From a virus, in IMG/VR virus record IMGVR_UViG_3300048592_000418, positions 1-64,000 of that record: a DNA stretch of 64,000 bases, one strand, 5' to 3'. Shown here piece after piece: positions 1-8,712 of this stretch (position 1 is the first letter of the stretch; every line of letters begins with the position of its first letter). The notes under the pieces are model-generated. The model made no database searches. It was not told the DNA's origin and worked only from the letters and a program-made list of their open reading frames with translations. The position numbers and the translations under genes are program-made.

Positions 1-117
1 GGCAGCGGCGGCACTTACACCGCCGGCCGAATCTACTTCACGGATTCAGTTTACCTCTACGAAAGCGCTGGCGTGCTCTACCTGAATGACGGCAACGGAG
101 ACCGTGCTTTGACGTAG
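1..117 (+). CDS. C-terminal end of a virion (tail-region) protein, partial
   Basis: The window opens inside an open frame that ends at TAG 115-117 after 38 residues. The visible part is rich in Gly, Tyr and Thr and ends in ...DGNGDRALT, a composition typical of beta-rich phage tail or collar proteins. The following genes are fibre-like, which supports a structural role. The start lies outside the window, so the family cannot be named. Confidence 0.6.
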   Translation, partial: GSGGTYTAGRIYFTDSVYLYESAGVLYLNDGNGDRALT

Positions 118-165
118 CGGTTTCGGGTTGAAGTTCCTGCGCTCCGGAGTCAGAACCGGATCGGA

Positions 166-633
166 ATGTCACAGATCAAGGCAGGACTTGTGTCCGTCAC
201 AAACGGTTCCGCGACTGTCGTCGGGAACGCGGATGCCGATTGGTCTGATGTCGTCGGCGGCGAAATCTTCACGATCCAAGGGTCCGGCGTTTGGTTCGAC
301 GTGCTATCCGCCGCGTTTGTCACGGATCACTGGGAACTGACGCTTGCAACGCCGTATTCCGGCGCAACGGCCGCGGGGCAAGCCTACGCGATCACGACAT
401 CGTTCACGCCAGAACTCAGCATCCCGTATCCTGATCGCGGCGACGTGGAAACCGCTTCGATCATGAAACGGGCGATGCTGACCGTTGACAGCAAGATCAC
501 GACGATTTCGCCGGGTTCGTTTGTCGCGCTGTTCGGCGAAGATTCCCAGTCGGCGACGTTCACGTTCGGGGACAATTTCACAATCGTTGAGGGCGCCAGT
601 CCCTATCCTCACGCAGAAATCACGCTCAACTAA
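166..633 (+). CDS. Putative virion structural protein (155 aa)
   Basis: ATG at 166 opens a 155-residue frame closing 8 bases before the tail fibre gene. The protein begins MSQIKAGLVSVTNGSATVVG and alternates short hydrophobic strands with Gly/Ser/Thr turns, a beta-sandwich-like pattern seen in small phage tail or base-plate proteins. It has no signal peptide or membrane segment. Residues near 85-115 (DVETASIMKRAMLTVDSKI) form the only clear helical stretch. The tail role is inferred mainly from position between a truncated tail gene and the fibre; I recognise no specific family. Confidence 0.55.
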   Translation: MSQIKAGLVSVTNGSATVVGNADADWSDVVGGEIFTIQGSGVWFDVLSAAFVTDHWELTLATPYSGATAAGQAYAITTSFTPELSIPYPDRGDVETASIMKRAMLTVDSKITTISPGSFVALFGEDSQSATFTFGDNFTIVEGASPYPHAEITLN

Positions 634-641
634 TTCCCGCC

Positions 642-3047
642 ATGGCAACCACTGTCACACTCGTTAAGCTCTCCGCACTGACGCAGATTCAAACCGATCT
701 GACGAACGCCGTTGCCGCGAGCGCTTCGGCCGCAGCCGCGTCGGCAACGCTCGCGTCGGAATGGGCAAGCAAGACTTCCGCGGCCGTCGCTGGCGGCGAG
801 TTCAGTGCGAAGGAATATGCGCAGGGCGCGCAAGCGGCGACGGGCGGAAGCTCGAAGAACTGGGCACAGCAAACCGGCGCGGACGTGACGGGCGCGGCGG
901 CAAACTCCCGCTCGGCGAAAAGCTGGGCACAGGAAGCGATCAAGGGCGCGACGTTGGGCGGCTCGGCGAAGGACTGGGCACAGGACACCGCGAGCACGGT
1001 TGACGGGACGAGCTTCAGCGCGAAGGAATACGCGCAGGGAACGCAGGCGGCAACGGGAGGATCCGCAAAGAATTGGGCACAGCAAACGGCCGCTGATGTT
1101 ACCGGAGCGGCGGCGAATTCCCGCTCTGCAAAATCGTGGGCACAGGACAATCTCGCCGGCGCGACGCTCGGCGGCAGCTCGAAGGACTGGGCACAGAGCG
1201 GCAGTTTGCCGGATGGCGTGAACAAGTCCGCGAAAAGCTATGCGCTGGACGCGGGGACGAGCGCGAGCGCTGCGGCAACTTCGGCCGCGCAGGCTGCGGC
1301 GATTGCGGCCGGGCTGAATTACAAGGGGACCGTCGCCGGCGCATCCGTGGCGGCAACTTCAACGGCCGCGGGCGACTGTTACGCGATCACGGCCGCGGGA
1401 ACCTCGCAATCTGTCACGTGGGCCGAAGGCGATCTGGCGATCTACCGCGGCACGTCCGGAAACTGGGACAGGATCCCGGCCGCTGTCGTCATGGGCGTTC
1501 ATGCGGCGCTTCGGAACAATCTCACACCGCGCGGCGGCGCTTACGTTGACGGGACGGGATCGGCTCGAATCGCGTCAACGCTGACCGGGCAGACGATTGA
1601 CGTTGATCCGTTCTCCGTCGTGTTGGTCATTGACGTTCCGCTTGCAAACCCGGCCATCGGCCGCGGGATGTTCGCGATCTCGGAAAACATTGGGGCGCCT
1701 ACGTCGCCGACGCGCGCCTTCATTTCCGAACTTAGCACGAACGGAGATCTGTGGTTCACGATCATCGGGACCGCATCGAATGGCGATTACAACCGTGCAA
1801 CGATCACAGGATTTCGCGCGCTGTATGCCGGGAAGACAGTCATTCTTTCCGTTGTTCGTCCGGCGGCTGGAAACCTACTCGTTTACGCCAACGCCGTTTC
1901 ACTTACGCCGACATATTCGTCTGGCGGAACTCCGCCGGGCTGGCAGACGCAGCTTTCTAGCACGTATTTTTCCGTCGGATACCAGAACACAACGGAAATA
2001 TGGGATGGCGCAATCCGCTCCGCTTCGCTGTATAATCTTCCGCTGACTGCTGCTGATGTCGCTGAAATCAATGAACTGAACGGCGCCGTGCCGTTCCGGT
2101 TTCAGTTCGGGAACATCAACTTTTATTCAAGCAACTTTACCGCAAATGCGGACGCGTGGACTACCGTCGGGGCAACTGCTTCCGGAAACATTGATTCAGT
2201 AAACGGCGTGGATAATACGCTGCGGGTTCATGCAAGCGGTGAAACAGGGCAGCATGTCGGGAGACGAACCGGCGCATACGCAGCGAAAAAGCGATTCAGG
2301 ATCCGTGGATCAATCTATATTCCAGTAGGACAAACGAACCTGAACAGCGTTTATTTAATGTTCAGCGGAAGTAATAACAGCGCAACGACGTGGATACCAA
2401 ACTCAGGTGCCGTATCGTGGACTCCTAACGCAGCGTGGCAAACAATTGAACTGGATGCGACCTTGGCACCCGGTTTCAACGCTTCTAACTTGTCGTTCTA
2501 TATGAACAACGGCGTCACGTTCACCGGCGCCAACTCGCCGACGGACGACGTTTTTTATTTATACGGAGTGAAAGTCGCGCAGCTTGGAGCCATCGTGCAT
2601 CTTCCGATGGACGACGGATGCGGCCGGCAGTTCATGGACAAATCGTCGAACAAGCTGCATGCGATTGCTTCAGCGTCCGGCATTTCGCACATGGTTGAAC
2701 TGGACGAAGCCGCTTACGTCCAAACCGCATTGACGGCAAATGGCGAACTGCTGGACACGGCCGGCGTTCTTCGCACTGATGCCGTTTTGCTGGACGTGAT
2801 CGTGAAGAACACGACGGCGAATCAGGTTTACGGCTTCGGCATCGGAATGTCTTCCGGCGTGCGGGATCTGACCTATGAAACGGACATCCCGGCGAACTCT
2901 GTCGTTGTGCTTCCGATCAAGCGCGCGGATCTCGCCGGGCTGACCGTTGGGACGGCGCCTTTCGGCCGCGCTTATTACTCTGCTGCATCGTGGAATTCCG
3001 GTTCGCTGAACATCAGCATTCGCTATCGCCGCGAGCGAGATCTCTAA
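642..3047 (+). CDS. Tail fibre protein with N-terminal helical repeats and LamG-like binding region
   Basis: The 801-residue product is the main receptor-binding candidate. Residues about 1-210 are Ala/Ser-rich with repeated SAK-x-WAQ and SAKEYAQG motifs, the shaft-like repeats common near the N terminus of phage fibres; two 71-residue copies can be aligned. Residues about 300-490 resemble a LamG/concanavalin-type beta sandwich (an ADVAEINELNG-like end is typical). A second beta domain follows from about residue 495, starting FYSSNFTANADAW. The C-terminal part is Thr/Ser-rich with no peptidase motif. A paralogous C-terminal module lies in the next fibre frame (3349-4641). Start ATG 642 follows the previous stop by eight bases. 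Fibre assignment is strong; the receptor is unknown. Confidence 0.8.
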   Translation: MATTVTLVKLSALTQIQTDLTNAVAASASAAAASATLASEWASKTSAAVAGGEFSAKEYAQGAQAATGGSSKNWAQQTGADVTGAAANSRSAKSWAQEAIKGATLGGSAKDWAQDTASTVDGTSFSAKEYAQGTQAATGGSAKNWAQQTAADVTGAAANSRSAKSWAQDNLAGATLGGSSKDWAQSGSLPDGVNKSAKSYALDAGTSASAAATSAAQAAAIAAGLNYKGTVAGASVAATSTAAGDCYAITAAGTSQSVTWAEGDLAIYRGTSGNWDRIPAAVVMGVHAALRNNLTPRGGAYVDGTGSARIASTLTGQTIDVDPFSVVLVIDVPLANPAIGRGMFAISENIGAPTSPTRAFISELSTNGDLWFTIIGTASNGDYNRATITGFRALYAGKTVILSVVRPAAGNLLVYANAVSLTPTYSSGGTPPGWQTQLSSTYFSVGYQNTTEIWDGAIRSASLYNLPLTAADVAEINELNGAVPFRFQFGNINFYSSNFTANADAWTTVGATASGNIDSVNGVDNTLRVHASGETGQHVGRRTGAYAAKKRFRIRGSIYIPVGQTNLNSVYLMFSGSNNSATTWIPNSGAVSWTPNAAWQTIELDATLAPGFNASNLSFYMNNGVTFTGANSPTDDVFYLYGVKVAQLGAIVHLPMDDGCGRQFMDKSSNKLHAIASASGISHMVELDEAAYVQTALTANGELLDTAGVLRTDAVLLDVIVKNTTANQVYGFGIGMSSGVRDLTYETDIPANSVVVLPIKRADLAGLTVGTAPFGRAYYSAASWNSGSLNISIRYRRERDL
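801..1200 (+). repeat. Tandem 213-bp repeat within the tail fibre gene
   Basis: Two in-frame copies start at about 801 and 1014. Both encode FSAKEYAQG, then QAATGGS, KNWAQQT, ADVTGAAANSRSAKSWAQ and GATLGGS-KDWAQ. The DNA copies have diverged mostly at synonymous positions, so this is an old duplication under protein-level selection. It probably builds a fibre-shaft segment. Confidence 0.75.
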
Positions 3048-3085
3048 AGTCGTTTCGCATTCATAACCTTCAACCCGCGATCATC

Positions 3086-3367
3086 ATGACAATCGTTCCT
3101 CTCCCGTCTCCCTACAACGAAACGACGCACGTGCGGCTTGTCCGCATCGATCTCGAAGTGTCTCCCGGCGTCGTTCACTACAAGCAAGGGCATTTCACGT
3201 GCGAGCCGGAGGAAGTGCCGGCGATGCCGTATTCCGAAGCCGAGCTTCCGGCCGCGTGGGAAGAGCGCGCCGAGCTGAACACCGCCGAGATCCCGCTGGG
3301 GATCACGACGCTCGAACAAGTCCTGATCGCCATCGTCACCGAACTGCTGGGAAATGGGCGCACATAG
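3086..3367 (+). CDS. Small tail-region protein (93 aa), possibly first part of a frameshifted product
   Basis: ATG 3086 opens 93 codons ending at TAG 3365. The protein is acidic (PSPYNETTHVRLVRID... then EPEEVPAMPYSEAELPAAWEERAEL) with a C-terminal helix ending VLIAIVTELLGNGRT. I recognise no family; a small tail or fibre-assembly factor would fit the position. The last codons contain the heptamer G GGA AAT (3349-3355) in the exact phase of a -1 slippery site, and the frame reached by a -1 slip is the long fibre fragment that follows. Whether this is recoding or the scar of a fusion is open. Confidence 0.5.
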   Translation: MTIVPLPSPYNETTHVRLVRIDLEVSPGVVHYKQGHFTCEPEEVPAMPYSEAELPAAWEERAELNTAEIPLGITTLEQVLIAIVTELLGNGRT

Positions 3368-4641
3368 GTTATGTCCGCAGCGGGACAACTTACACGTATT
3401 ATATCAACGGCGTTGCGTCAGGAACCGGAACCGACAGTAGCGATTACAGTGCCGCTTCGTCCAAGATCGGCGCCGCAAGTATTTTGACGGAAATTCCGTT
3501 CGCCGGAATAATCGCACAGCCGGTCATGCTTAACCGGGCATTGTCGCCTACTGAAATGCTTTCGCTTTATGAATCGGGATCTCCGGACACTGACGATTTC
3601 CCGACAAATAAAGCGGGCACATCAATTTATACGTCCGATTTTTCTGCGGGCGTAGATTCATGGCAGACCGGGGCCGGTCGCACCGTTGCGGGAAACGTTG
3701 ACGGCATCAATGGTCAAAACGACTGGCTTTCTGCCACGAACGACTCGAACACCGTCGCTAACGCATATCGTCCTATTACATGGGGCGCGAGGCGAGTCCG
3801 CGTCGCATACCGGGTATTCATCCCGGCCGGTTCTCCAATCACGGCTATTCAAACCCGAACCGATACAGCCGCGGGACTCTCGACGCCTGTCGCTGCAAAT
3901 ACACAGTATGACATAAGCTATGAACTCACCGTCGGAACCGGAACGGTGATTCGCGTTGACGCCGATACTAGCTCCGCGGCTGGAACAGTTTTTTATATTC
4001 GTGGAATGACAATCACTCCGATTGGAGCGGTTTTCGCGCCCGATGCGGTGCAACCCGGCGCGGGATCGACTTGGTATGACATGAGCGCCGTCGCGGCGAA
4101 TCTAACAATTCCGGTCGGCGTGAGTTGGCGGATTTTGAACAAAGGACTTCCCGTCGGCGGACTGATGGATTTGCTGAACGGTCAGATCAAGTTCCCGGCA
4201 ACGCAAAACCCGTCCAGCGACGTGAACACGCTGGACGATTACGAAGAAGGCACGTTCACCGTGACGCTGCTTCCCGGAACGAGCGGAAGCATCACACTGG
4301 ATCCGGCGTATGCGACGGCTCGTTACACGAAGATCGGGCGCGTCGTTTCCATCCAAGGCGTTTGCGTCGTTCAGTCGATTTCATCGCCGGTTGGAACGCT
4401 GAAGATCGGAGGACTGCCGTTCGCGTCAGGAAACGCCGTCGGAAATTACGCAGCAATTGCGCTTCAAGCGTTGAGTTTGGAGACAACGGCGACGATGCCG
4501 GGGCAGGGCGCGATCCTTCCGAATTCGTCCGTGATCGATGTTTTCACGAGGTTTGCGGGCGGAGCTGGCGGGATCACGAGCAACGCGGCGGACATTCGCG
4601 CCGGGACGGAGATCCGTTTCTCCGGCACTTACAGCGTCTAA
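3349..4641 (+). pseudogene. Second tail fibre, C-terminal part without its own start
   Basis: An open frame of about 430 codons begins mid-domain with GKWAHIGYVRSG then YYINGVASG, the second half of a LamG-like fold, so the N-terminal half is missing. Downstream lies a module paralogous to the first fibre: IYTSDFSAGVDSW matches FYSSNFTANADAW there, and VFYIRGMTITPIGA matches VFYLYGVKVAQLGA. The last 130 residues start DYEEGTFTVTLLPG and continue with RYTKIGRVV, a C-terminal domain common in phage fibre-like proteins. No plausible start codon precedes the coding signal. It is either expressed by -1 frameshifting from the 3086 gene, giving about 518 residues, or is a recombination or assembly chimera. 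The half-domain junction favours the latter. Confidence 0.6.
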
Positions 4642-4705
4642 GCTGTTTGACACGCTCCGCCCGTGCGCGCATCACGGGCGGAAAACTCACGAACCGAAAC
4701 CGAAC

Positions 4706-5125
4706 ATGAAATTCAGAAAAATCGAACTGCTGGAACGTCCTGTGATGGACGAAGTGAACGGCAAAGAGATCCAGATCGGGATCTTCAGCTATCGCGCGAT
4801 CCTGCGCGAAATCCTGATGACGGGGCCGGCGCCGGAGCCTGCGCGCGGATTCGCCGGCGGACTGACGACGGACGAGATCGCGCAATCGATCATGACTTAC
4901 GGCCGCGTGAAGGATGCCGTCGCGAAGAACGAAAAATTCGTCCTGCTGGACAAGGAATGTTATGACTACCTGATGCGGCGTCTCGCAACGTTCCGCTGGC
5001 AGAGCGCCAACGAAACGACGCACGAATTTTGCCGTTACATCAAAGCCGTTCCGGAAGAGGAATTCGAGGTAACGCGCAAGCCGGACCCGGTTCCCGCTCC
5101 GGCGCCGACGGCCGCGGCGAATTGA
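4706..5125 (+). CDS. Hypothetical protein (139 aa)
   Basis: ATG 4706 follows the leader cgaaccgaaaccgaac. The product begins MKFRKIELLERPVMDEVNG, is mostly helical and ends in a Pro/Ala-rich tail (PDPVPAPAPTAAAN). The middle (TTDEIAQSIMTYGRVKDAV, then DKECYDYLMRRLATFRW) looks like a compact helical domain, and residues about 119-127 are EEEFEVTRK. A phage tail-assembly chaperone is possible from position and size but no motif proves it. An upstream ATG at 4538 would lie inside the fibre gene and is less likely. Confidence 0.6.
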   Translation: MKFRKIELLERPVMDEVNGKEIQIGIFSYRAILREILMTGPAPEPARGFAGGLTTDEIAQSIMTYGRVKDAVAKNEKFVLLDKECYDYLMRRLATFRWQSANETTHEFCRYIKAVPEEEFEVTRKPDPVPAPAPTAAAN

Positions 5126-5165
5126 GTTGCGCACGGAGCGCGGAGCGTGCGACAACATCCGCGCT

Positions 5166-5615
5166 ATGAAGACGATCACCCGATTCGGCTTGTTTGCCGT
5201 GGCGCTGCTTTTTGCGGCCGTCGCGTTCGTTGGCGGTTCCCCCAGCAGGGGGAAGGTTCCCGCGCTCTCGGAACTCGCGTTCGGCATCGCCGACGTGGGC
5301 ATGGTCGCGGATCTGGCGTATGACGTGAACGAGTTCCCGCAGCTCGCGAGCGCGGACGTTTCCCCGGCGAACACCGCCGCGGCGTCCGTGCAAGCCGCGA
5401 CGCTCGGCGATCAGTTACTCGTGACGAACCTCGCCGGCGCGGAGCATTACGCGCGAGAACCCCAGCGAATGACACTCGCGGCCGTCTGGCGAAATTCGAC
5501 GCACATCAAACAGCCGCCGGCGATCAGCGTGTTCGCGATCCCTGAACCGGGCGGACGAGCGTCCGACGTGCTCGCGCAGCTCACGAGTTGCAATCCCGAC
5601 TTCAGGCGAACGTAA
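5166..5615 (+). CDS. Exported or membrane-anchored hypothetical protein (149 aa)
   Basis: The product starts MKTITRFGLFAVALLFAAVA, a basic N terminus followed by a hydrophobic run that reads as a signal peptide or single membrane anchor. The rest is Ala/Val-rich and has no recognised domain. I use ATG 5166 instead of the upstream in-frame 5127 start because it places the signal sequence at the N terminus. A rho-independent terminator follows 24 bases after the stop, so this gene ends the tail-side transcript. Confidence 0.6.
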   Translation: MKTITRFGLFAVALLFAAVAFVGGSPSRGKVPALSELAFGIADVGMVADLAYDVNEFPQLASADVSPANTAAASVQAATLGDQLLVTNLAGAEHYAREPQRMTLAAVWRNSTHIKQPPAISVFAIPEPGGRASDVLAQLTSCNPDFRRT

Positions 5616-5639
5616 AGCCGCCGGCCGCAGAATTTGGAA

Positions 5640-5669
5640 CCCGCCGATCCCTTGGTCGGCGGGTTTTTT
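5640..5669 (+). terminator. Rho-independent terminator
   Basis: A perfect 8-bp stem CCCGCCGA / TCGGCGGG with an 8-base loop is followed by six T residues (5664-5669). It lies just after the stop at 5615 and before the 5714 start, closing the tail-fibre transcript. Confidence 0.9.
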
Positions 5670-5713
5670 GTTGTTGGCGTTCGCGGGTCAATCGGGTTAT
5701 TCCCGGATTGCCC

Positions 5714-6301
5714 ATGAAGAAACACCCGGCGCGTTCAATCGGTGGTTTCGCGTTGGCTGCGCTCGCGCTGCTGATGCTGTTCGCTTCGTGTTCCCGTCAA
5801 TCGGGGAAAGTCGCTTCGGGCGTCGCACTGGATCGCGGCGCCGTAGTGCTCACGCTGTTACAGGAAGGCGTTTCGCCGCTGGGGATTCAGCTTTCGTCAT
5901 CGGCTTATGCCGAAGTGAACGAATCGGCAATCCCCGCGCTGGTGGAGGAATTCCGCGCGGATCTCTCGAAGAAGGGGATCCCCGTCTCTGACATCAGCGG
6001 CCGGACGGGTTACGATGCGCGGTTCCAATGCACGGCGTTCGCGGACTTCTTCGCGGGAAGCACGGCCGCGCGCATGATGGGCGAACTCTGGCACTCGCCG
6101 TTGAACGTGAACCGTCCGACGATCTTCGTCGTTTGGTATGTTCAGGACAATGCGCCGCGCGACGCGGACGGGAATCCCATCGGGCACGCGATCAACCTGA
6201 TGATCGTGAATGGCCGGCGCTGCGTCTGGATCGAACCGCAGACCGGGCGCCGGCTGGCGTTATCGGCCGCGGAGAAACTGACGGCACGCGTTCGAGCATG
6301 A
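5714..6301 (+). CDS. Putative lipoprotein with Cys...GHA-x-N...EPQTG papain-like pattern
   Basis: The 195-residue product starts MKKHPARSIGGFALAALALL and continues to a lipobox-like LFASC, suggesting a lipid-anchored export signal (the -3 residue, F, is unusual). The mature part has a Cys in RFQCTAFADFF, then GHAINLMIVNG and WIEPQTGRRL. This Cys - GHA-x-N - EPQT order resembles phage proteins often called MOA-lectin-related, with a papain-like fold, so an enzymatic or cell-wall role is possible but unproven. ATG 5714 fits the signal peptide; the stop overlaps the next start (ATGA). I see no muramidase or amidase signature, so I do not call it the endolysin. Confidence 0.55.
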   Translation: MKKHPARSIGGFALAALALLMLFASCSRQSGKVASGVALDRGAVVLTLLQEGVSPLGIQLSSSAYAEVNESAIPALVEEFRADLSKKGIPVSDISGRTGYDARFQCTAFADFFAGSTAARMMGELWHSPLNVNRPTIFVVWYVQDNAPRDADGNPIGHAINLMIVNGRRCVWIEPQTGRRLALSAAEKLTARVRA

Positions 6302-6975
6302 AACGCATTTACACCGGATTTCTTCACGGCCGGAACGATCCGCTCGTGATCGCCGACGAAACTTTCGCCGGAACGCCGAAGCCGTCCGGCGAAGACAATC
6401 ACGCGCACACGCCGGAACGGCTGGATCGTCCGATTGTTTACCTGAATTGCACGTTCATCGCGAACGGCGCGAGTGAGGCGCTGAAGTTCTCGCGGCATTG
6501 GCATATCACCGTTCAGGGTGGCGAGATCATCGGCGGCGTTGAAGACGGGCTGGACATCGTGCGCGGCGGCGATCTCGTGTTCAACGAAGTCCGCTTCAAC
6601 TGCGCGAAATCGAAGCAGGACGTGACATGCAAGGGCGGCGCGCGGGACATTCGTTTTTATCGCTGTCCGGGGCTGCGGCGGATCGTGCTCGGCGACTTCA
6701 CGAAATATGACACCTTCGCGATCATGCCGGACGGCCGCGAACGCCGTCTGTCGCTGTTTGGCGCGTTGCCGCGTCCGCCCGTGCGCAATGTCTTCGTGCG
6801 CGCCGAATCGCCTGTGCGGGTCACGCGCTGGCACGCAGAGCGCACGGACGGCGACGCTGATGATCGGAGCCTTCGCTTGCTCGTGAAGCCTTACTTTTGG
6901 GCGCGCGGGAAGTTCTTCCGCGAGACGAAGCCGGCGCCGCGCGCCGAGCACATTCTGGATCCTCGCGAACTATGA
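6298..6975 (+). CDS. Hypothetical protein, possible beta-helix (225 aa)
   Basis: The start overlaps the previous stop by four bases. The chain shows successive short strands with regularly placed Gly, Asn and aliphatic residues (IVYLNCTFIANG, HITVQGGEIIGGVEDGLDIV, DLVFNEVRFNCAKS, DIRFYRCPGLRRIVLGD), the look of a right-handed parallel beta-helix as in pectate-lyase-like phage proteins. No catalytic motif is evident. The last 50 residues are basic. Function unknown. Confidence 0.55.
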   Translation: MKRIYTGFLHGRNDPLVIADETFAGTPKPSGEDNHAHTPERLDRPIVYLNCTFIANGASEALKFSRHWHITVQGGEIIGGVEDGLDIVRGGDLVFNEVRFNCAKSKQDVTCKGGARDIRFYRCPGLRRIVLGDFTKYDTFAIMPDGRERRLSLFGALPRPPVRNVFVRAESPVRVTRWHAERTDGDADDRSLRLLVKPYFWARGKFFRETKPAPRAEHILDPREL

Positions 6976-8114
6976 AATTGCGCATCGCATATTTGATCGG
7001 GCAAATCGTGTTCTTCGCCGTCGCGGCGGTTTTTTTGGGCGGAACTTTGTCCGGCTGTTGGCTGACCGGCGGGACGAAGAAGCCGGAAGATCCGCGGACC
7101 GTCGTTGCTCCCGTCGGAGGCGAGGCGAAGAAGCTCGGCGAACAGGTGAAGACGGAGATTCCCGCGGCCGTGCTCGAACAGCAGGCACAGCAGCGCAGGG
7201 CCGCGAGCAAGGCCGTCGCGCAGTTCGAGGCGATCACGCACTCCGCCGGCACGATCACGACGCCGGAGGAACAGAACGCGCGCACGGCGATCACCGAATC
7301 GGCCGAACAGGGGAAGCGCGAACTCGGCGGCGAATCGACGCCGGAGGATCGCGCGGCAGCGCTCGCGGCGGCGAATGCCTTTCTCGCCGGCGAAATCGAA
7401 CGCGGGAAGGTACTGATCGCGAACGCGCGGGCGGAAGCCGACGAAGCGAAGAAGGCGCGTGACGCGGCAAACGAAGCCGTGCGCGTCGCGCTCGAAAACG
7501 CGAAGCGGCAGGCGGACGCGGCGGAAGCGGAAGCGAAGCGGATTGCCGCGGATAATCAGAAGCGTTTCGACGAACTGGCGCGCCGCGTGACGGCCGCGGA
7601 GGAACGAGCGAAGAACGCCGAAGACGAAGCTCGGAAGAAAGCGCTCGGATGGCTGTCATGGGTGGAACTGGGTTTGGGCGCCGTGTTCGTGCTCGTCGGC
7701 GCCGCGACTGCGTATCTGACGCAGGGCCGGGAATGGCTGCGCGCTCTGATCGCGGCCGGCGCCGGCGGGTTCTGTTTTTCGTGCTACTGGGCACAACATC
7801 AGCCGTGGTTCAAATGGTTCGTGATCGGCGGAATCGTGCTCGGCGTCGTTGCGCTCGGCGTCTGGATCTGGCGGGAGTTCGCGGACGCGAAGGACGTGAC
7901 GACGAAACAGCAGGCGCTTGCCGAACTCGAACGCGTGCGAAATGCCGGCCGCAAGGTTGTCGCCGAGCTGGACGAGTGGAAATCGGAAGCCGGCGAATCC
8001 GTGAAGCCGCTACTCGAACGCCTTTCGCGCCGGATGAACGATGACGAAAAGATCGCCATTCATGATTTGCGGCGCGAGTCCGCCGTTGCGGTCAAAGCGA
8101 AAGGCAAAACATGA
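6972..8114 (+). CDS. Lipoprotein-like coiled-coil protein with C-terminal membrane segments (380 aa)
   Basis: The N terminus MKLRIAYLIGQIVFFAVAAV continues to LSGC, a good lipobox. Residues about 45-230 are a long Ala/Glu/Lys/Arg coiled coil (repeated EAKKARDAANEAVRVALENAK-like heptads). Residues about 232-300 hold three hydrophobic stretches (LSWVELGLGAVFVLVGAATA, ALIAAGAGGFCFSCYW, WFVIGGIVLGVVALGVWIW). A cytoplasmic basic helical tail follows. Together with the next single-membrane-segment coiled-coil gene it forms a possible lysis or envelope-spanning pair, but no holin or spanin family is recognised. ATGA overlaps join it on both sides. Confidence 0.6.
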   Translation: MKLRIAYLIGQIVFFAVAAVFLGGTLSGCWLTGGTKKPEDPRTVVAPVGGEAKKLGEQVKTEIPAAVLEQQAQQRRAASKAVAQFEAITHSAGTITTPEEQNARTAITESAEQGKRELGGESTPEDRAAALAAANAFLAGEIERGKVLIANARAEADEAKKARDAANEAVRVALENAKRQADAAEAEAKRIAADNQKRFDELARRVTAAEERAKNAEDEARKKALGWLSWVELGLGAVFVLVGAATAYLTQGREWLRALIAAGAGGFCFSCYWAQHQPWFKWFVIGGIVLGVVALGVWIWREFADAKDVTTKQQALAELERVRNAGRKVVAELDEWKSEAGESVKPLLERLSRRMNDDEKIAIHDLRRESAVAVKAKGKT

Positions 8115-8650
8115 ACGCAGAAGCGATCCATCCGTCGAATTCCAGTGTCGGCACCGGGGAAAGCACTAATCCGTTCCCCCGCAAATCGACTGGACAGGTT
8201 TTCAGAGAAATTCGACAACATGGCATGTCAATAAAACGCGCATCGGAGCTGTTTGCTTCCGCGTCACCTTTGATTGTCGGGATCTGGCGCGTTGCCGTGA
8301 TCCTGTGCCTTGCTGGACTGTTCTTCCTGAAGACAGTTTTCCCGACAAAGGATGAAGTGACGACGCTTTACGGGAAGCTCCCGGCTGCGGTGGAGAAGCT
8401 GACGGAGATCGCCGCGCAGCAGCAGCGGATCAACGAAGACGGCGCGCGCGTGAACGCACCGAACCGGCTGGCGAATCTGGAACGCATTGCGGAGGAAAAT
8501 CGCGCCGTGAACAACGCGCAGCAAACGCAGTTGAATGCGACGGATCGTCAGCTCGCAGTGATCACCGAACAACTGAAGAGCATCGGTGACAAAGTTGACG
8601 CCGGAAACCGCCGTCTCGAAAAGATAGCGGACAGGATCGGATCTCCGTAG
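8111..8650 (+). CDS. Single-membrane-segment coiled-coil protein (179 aa)
   Basis: Start ATG 8111 overlaps the previous stop. An N-terminal soluble part of about 55 residues is followed by one transmembrane helix (LIVGIWRVAVILCLAGLFFL, then K) and a C-terminal coiled coil of Gln/Asn/Glu heptads (EKLTEIAAQQQRINEDG, RLANLERIAEENRAVNN, ITEQLKSIGDKVDAGNRRLE). The layout fits a membrane-tethered rod, for example a spanin- or holin-accessory-like protein. A terminator follows nine bases after the stop, so it closes the 5714-8650 operon. Confidence 0.6.
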   Translation: MNAEAIHPSNSSVGTGESTNPFPRKSTGQVFREIRQHGMSIKRASELFASASPLIVGIWRVAVILCLAGLFFLKTVFPTKDEVTTLYGKLPAAVEKLTEIAAQQQRINEDGARVNAPNRLANLERIAEENRAVNNAQQTQLNATDRQLAVITEQLKSIGDKVDAGNRRLEKIADRIGSP

Positions 8651-8658
8651 TCGGAAAA

Positions 8659-8691
8659 TTTCCCCGGTAGTTCATCGGGGAAAACATTTTT
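8659..8691 (+). terminator. Rho-independent terminator
   Basis: A perfect 8-bp stem TTTCCCCG / CGGGGAAA with a 9-base loop is followed by ACA and five T residues. It separates the envelope-protein operon from the ERF promoter region. Confidence 0.75.
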
Positions 8692-8712
8692 CGCTTGCGC
8701 TTGTGCGCATCG

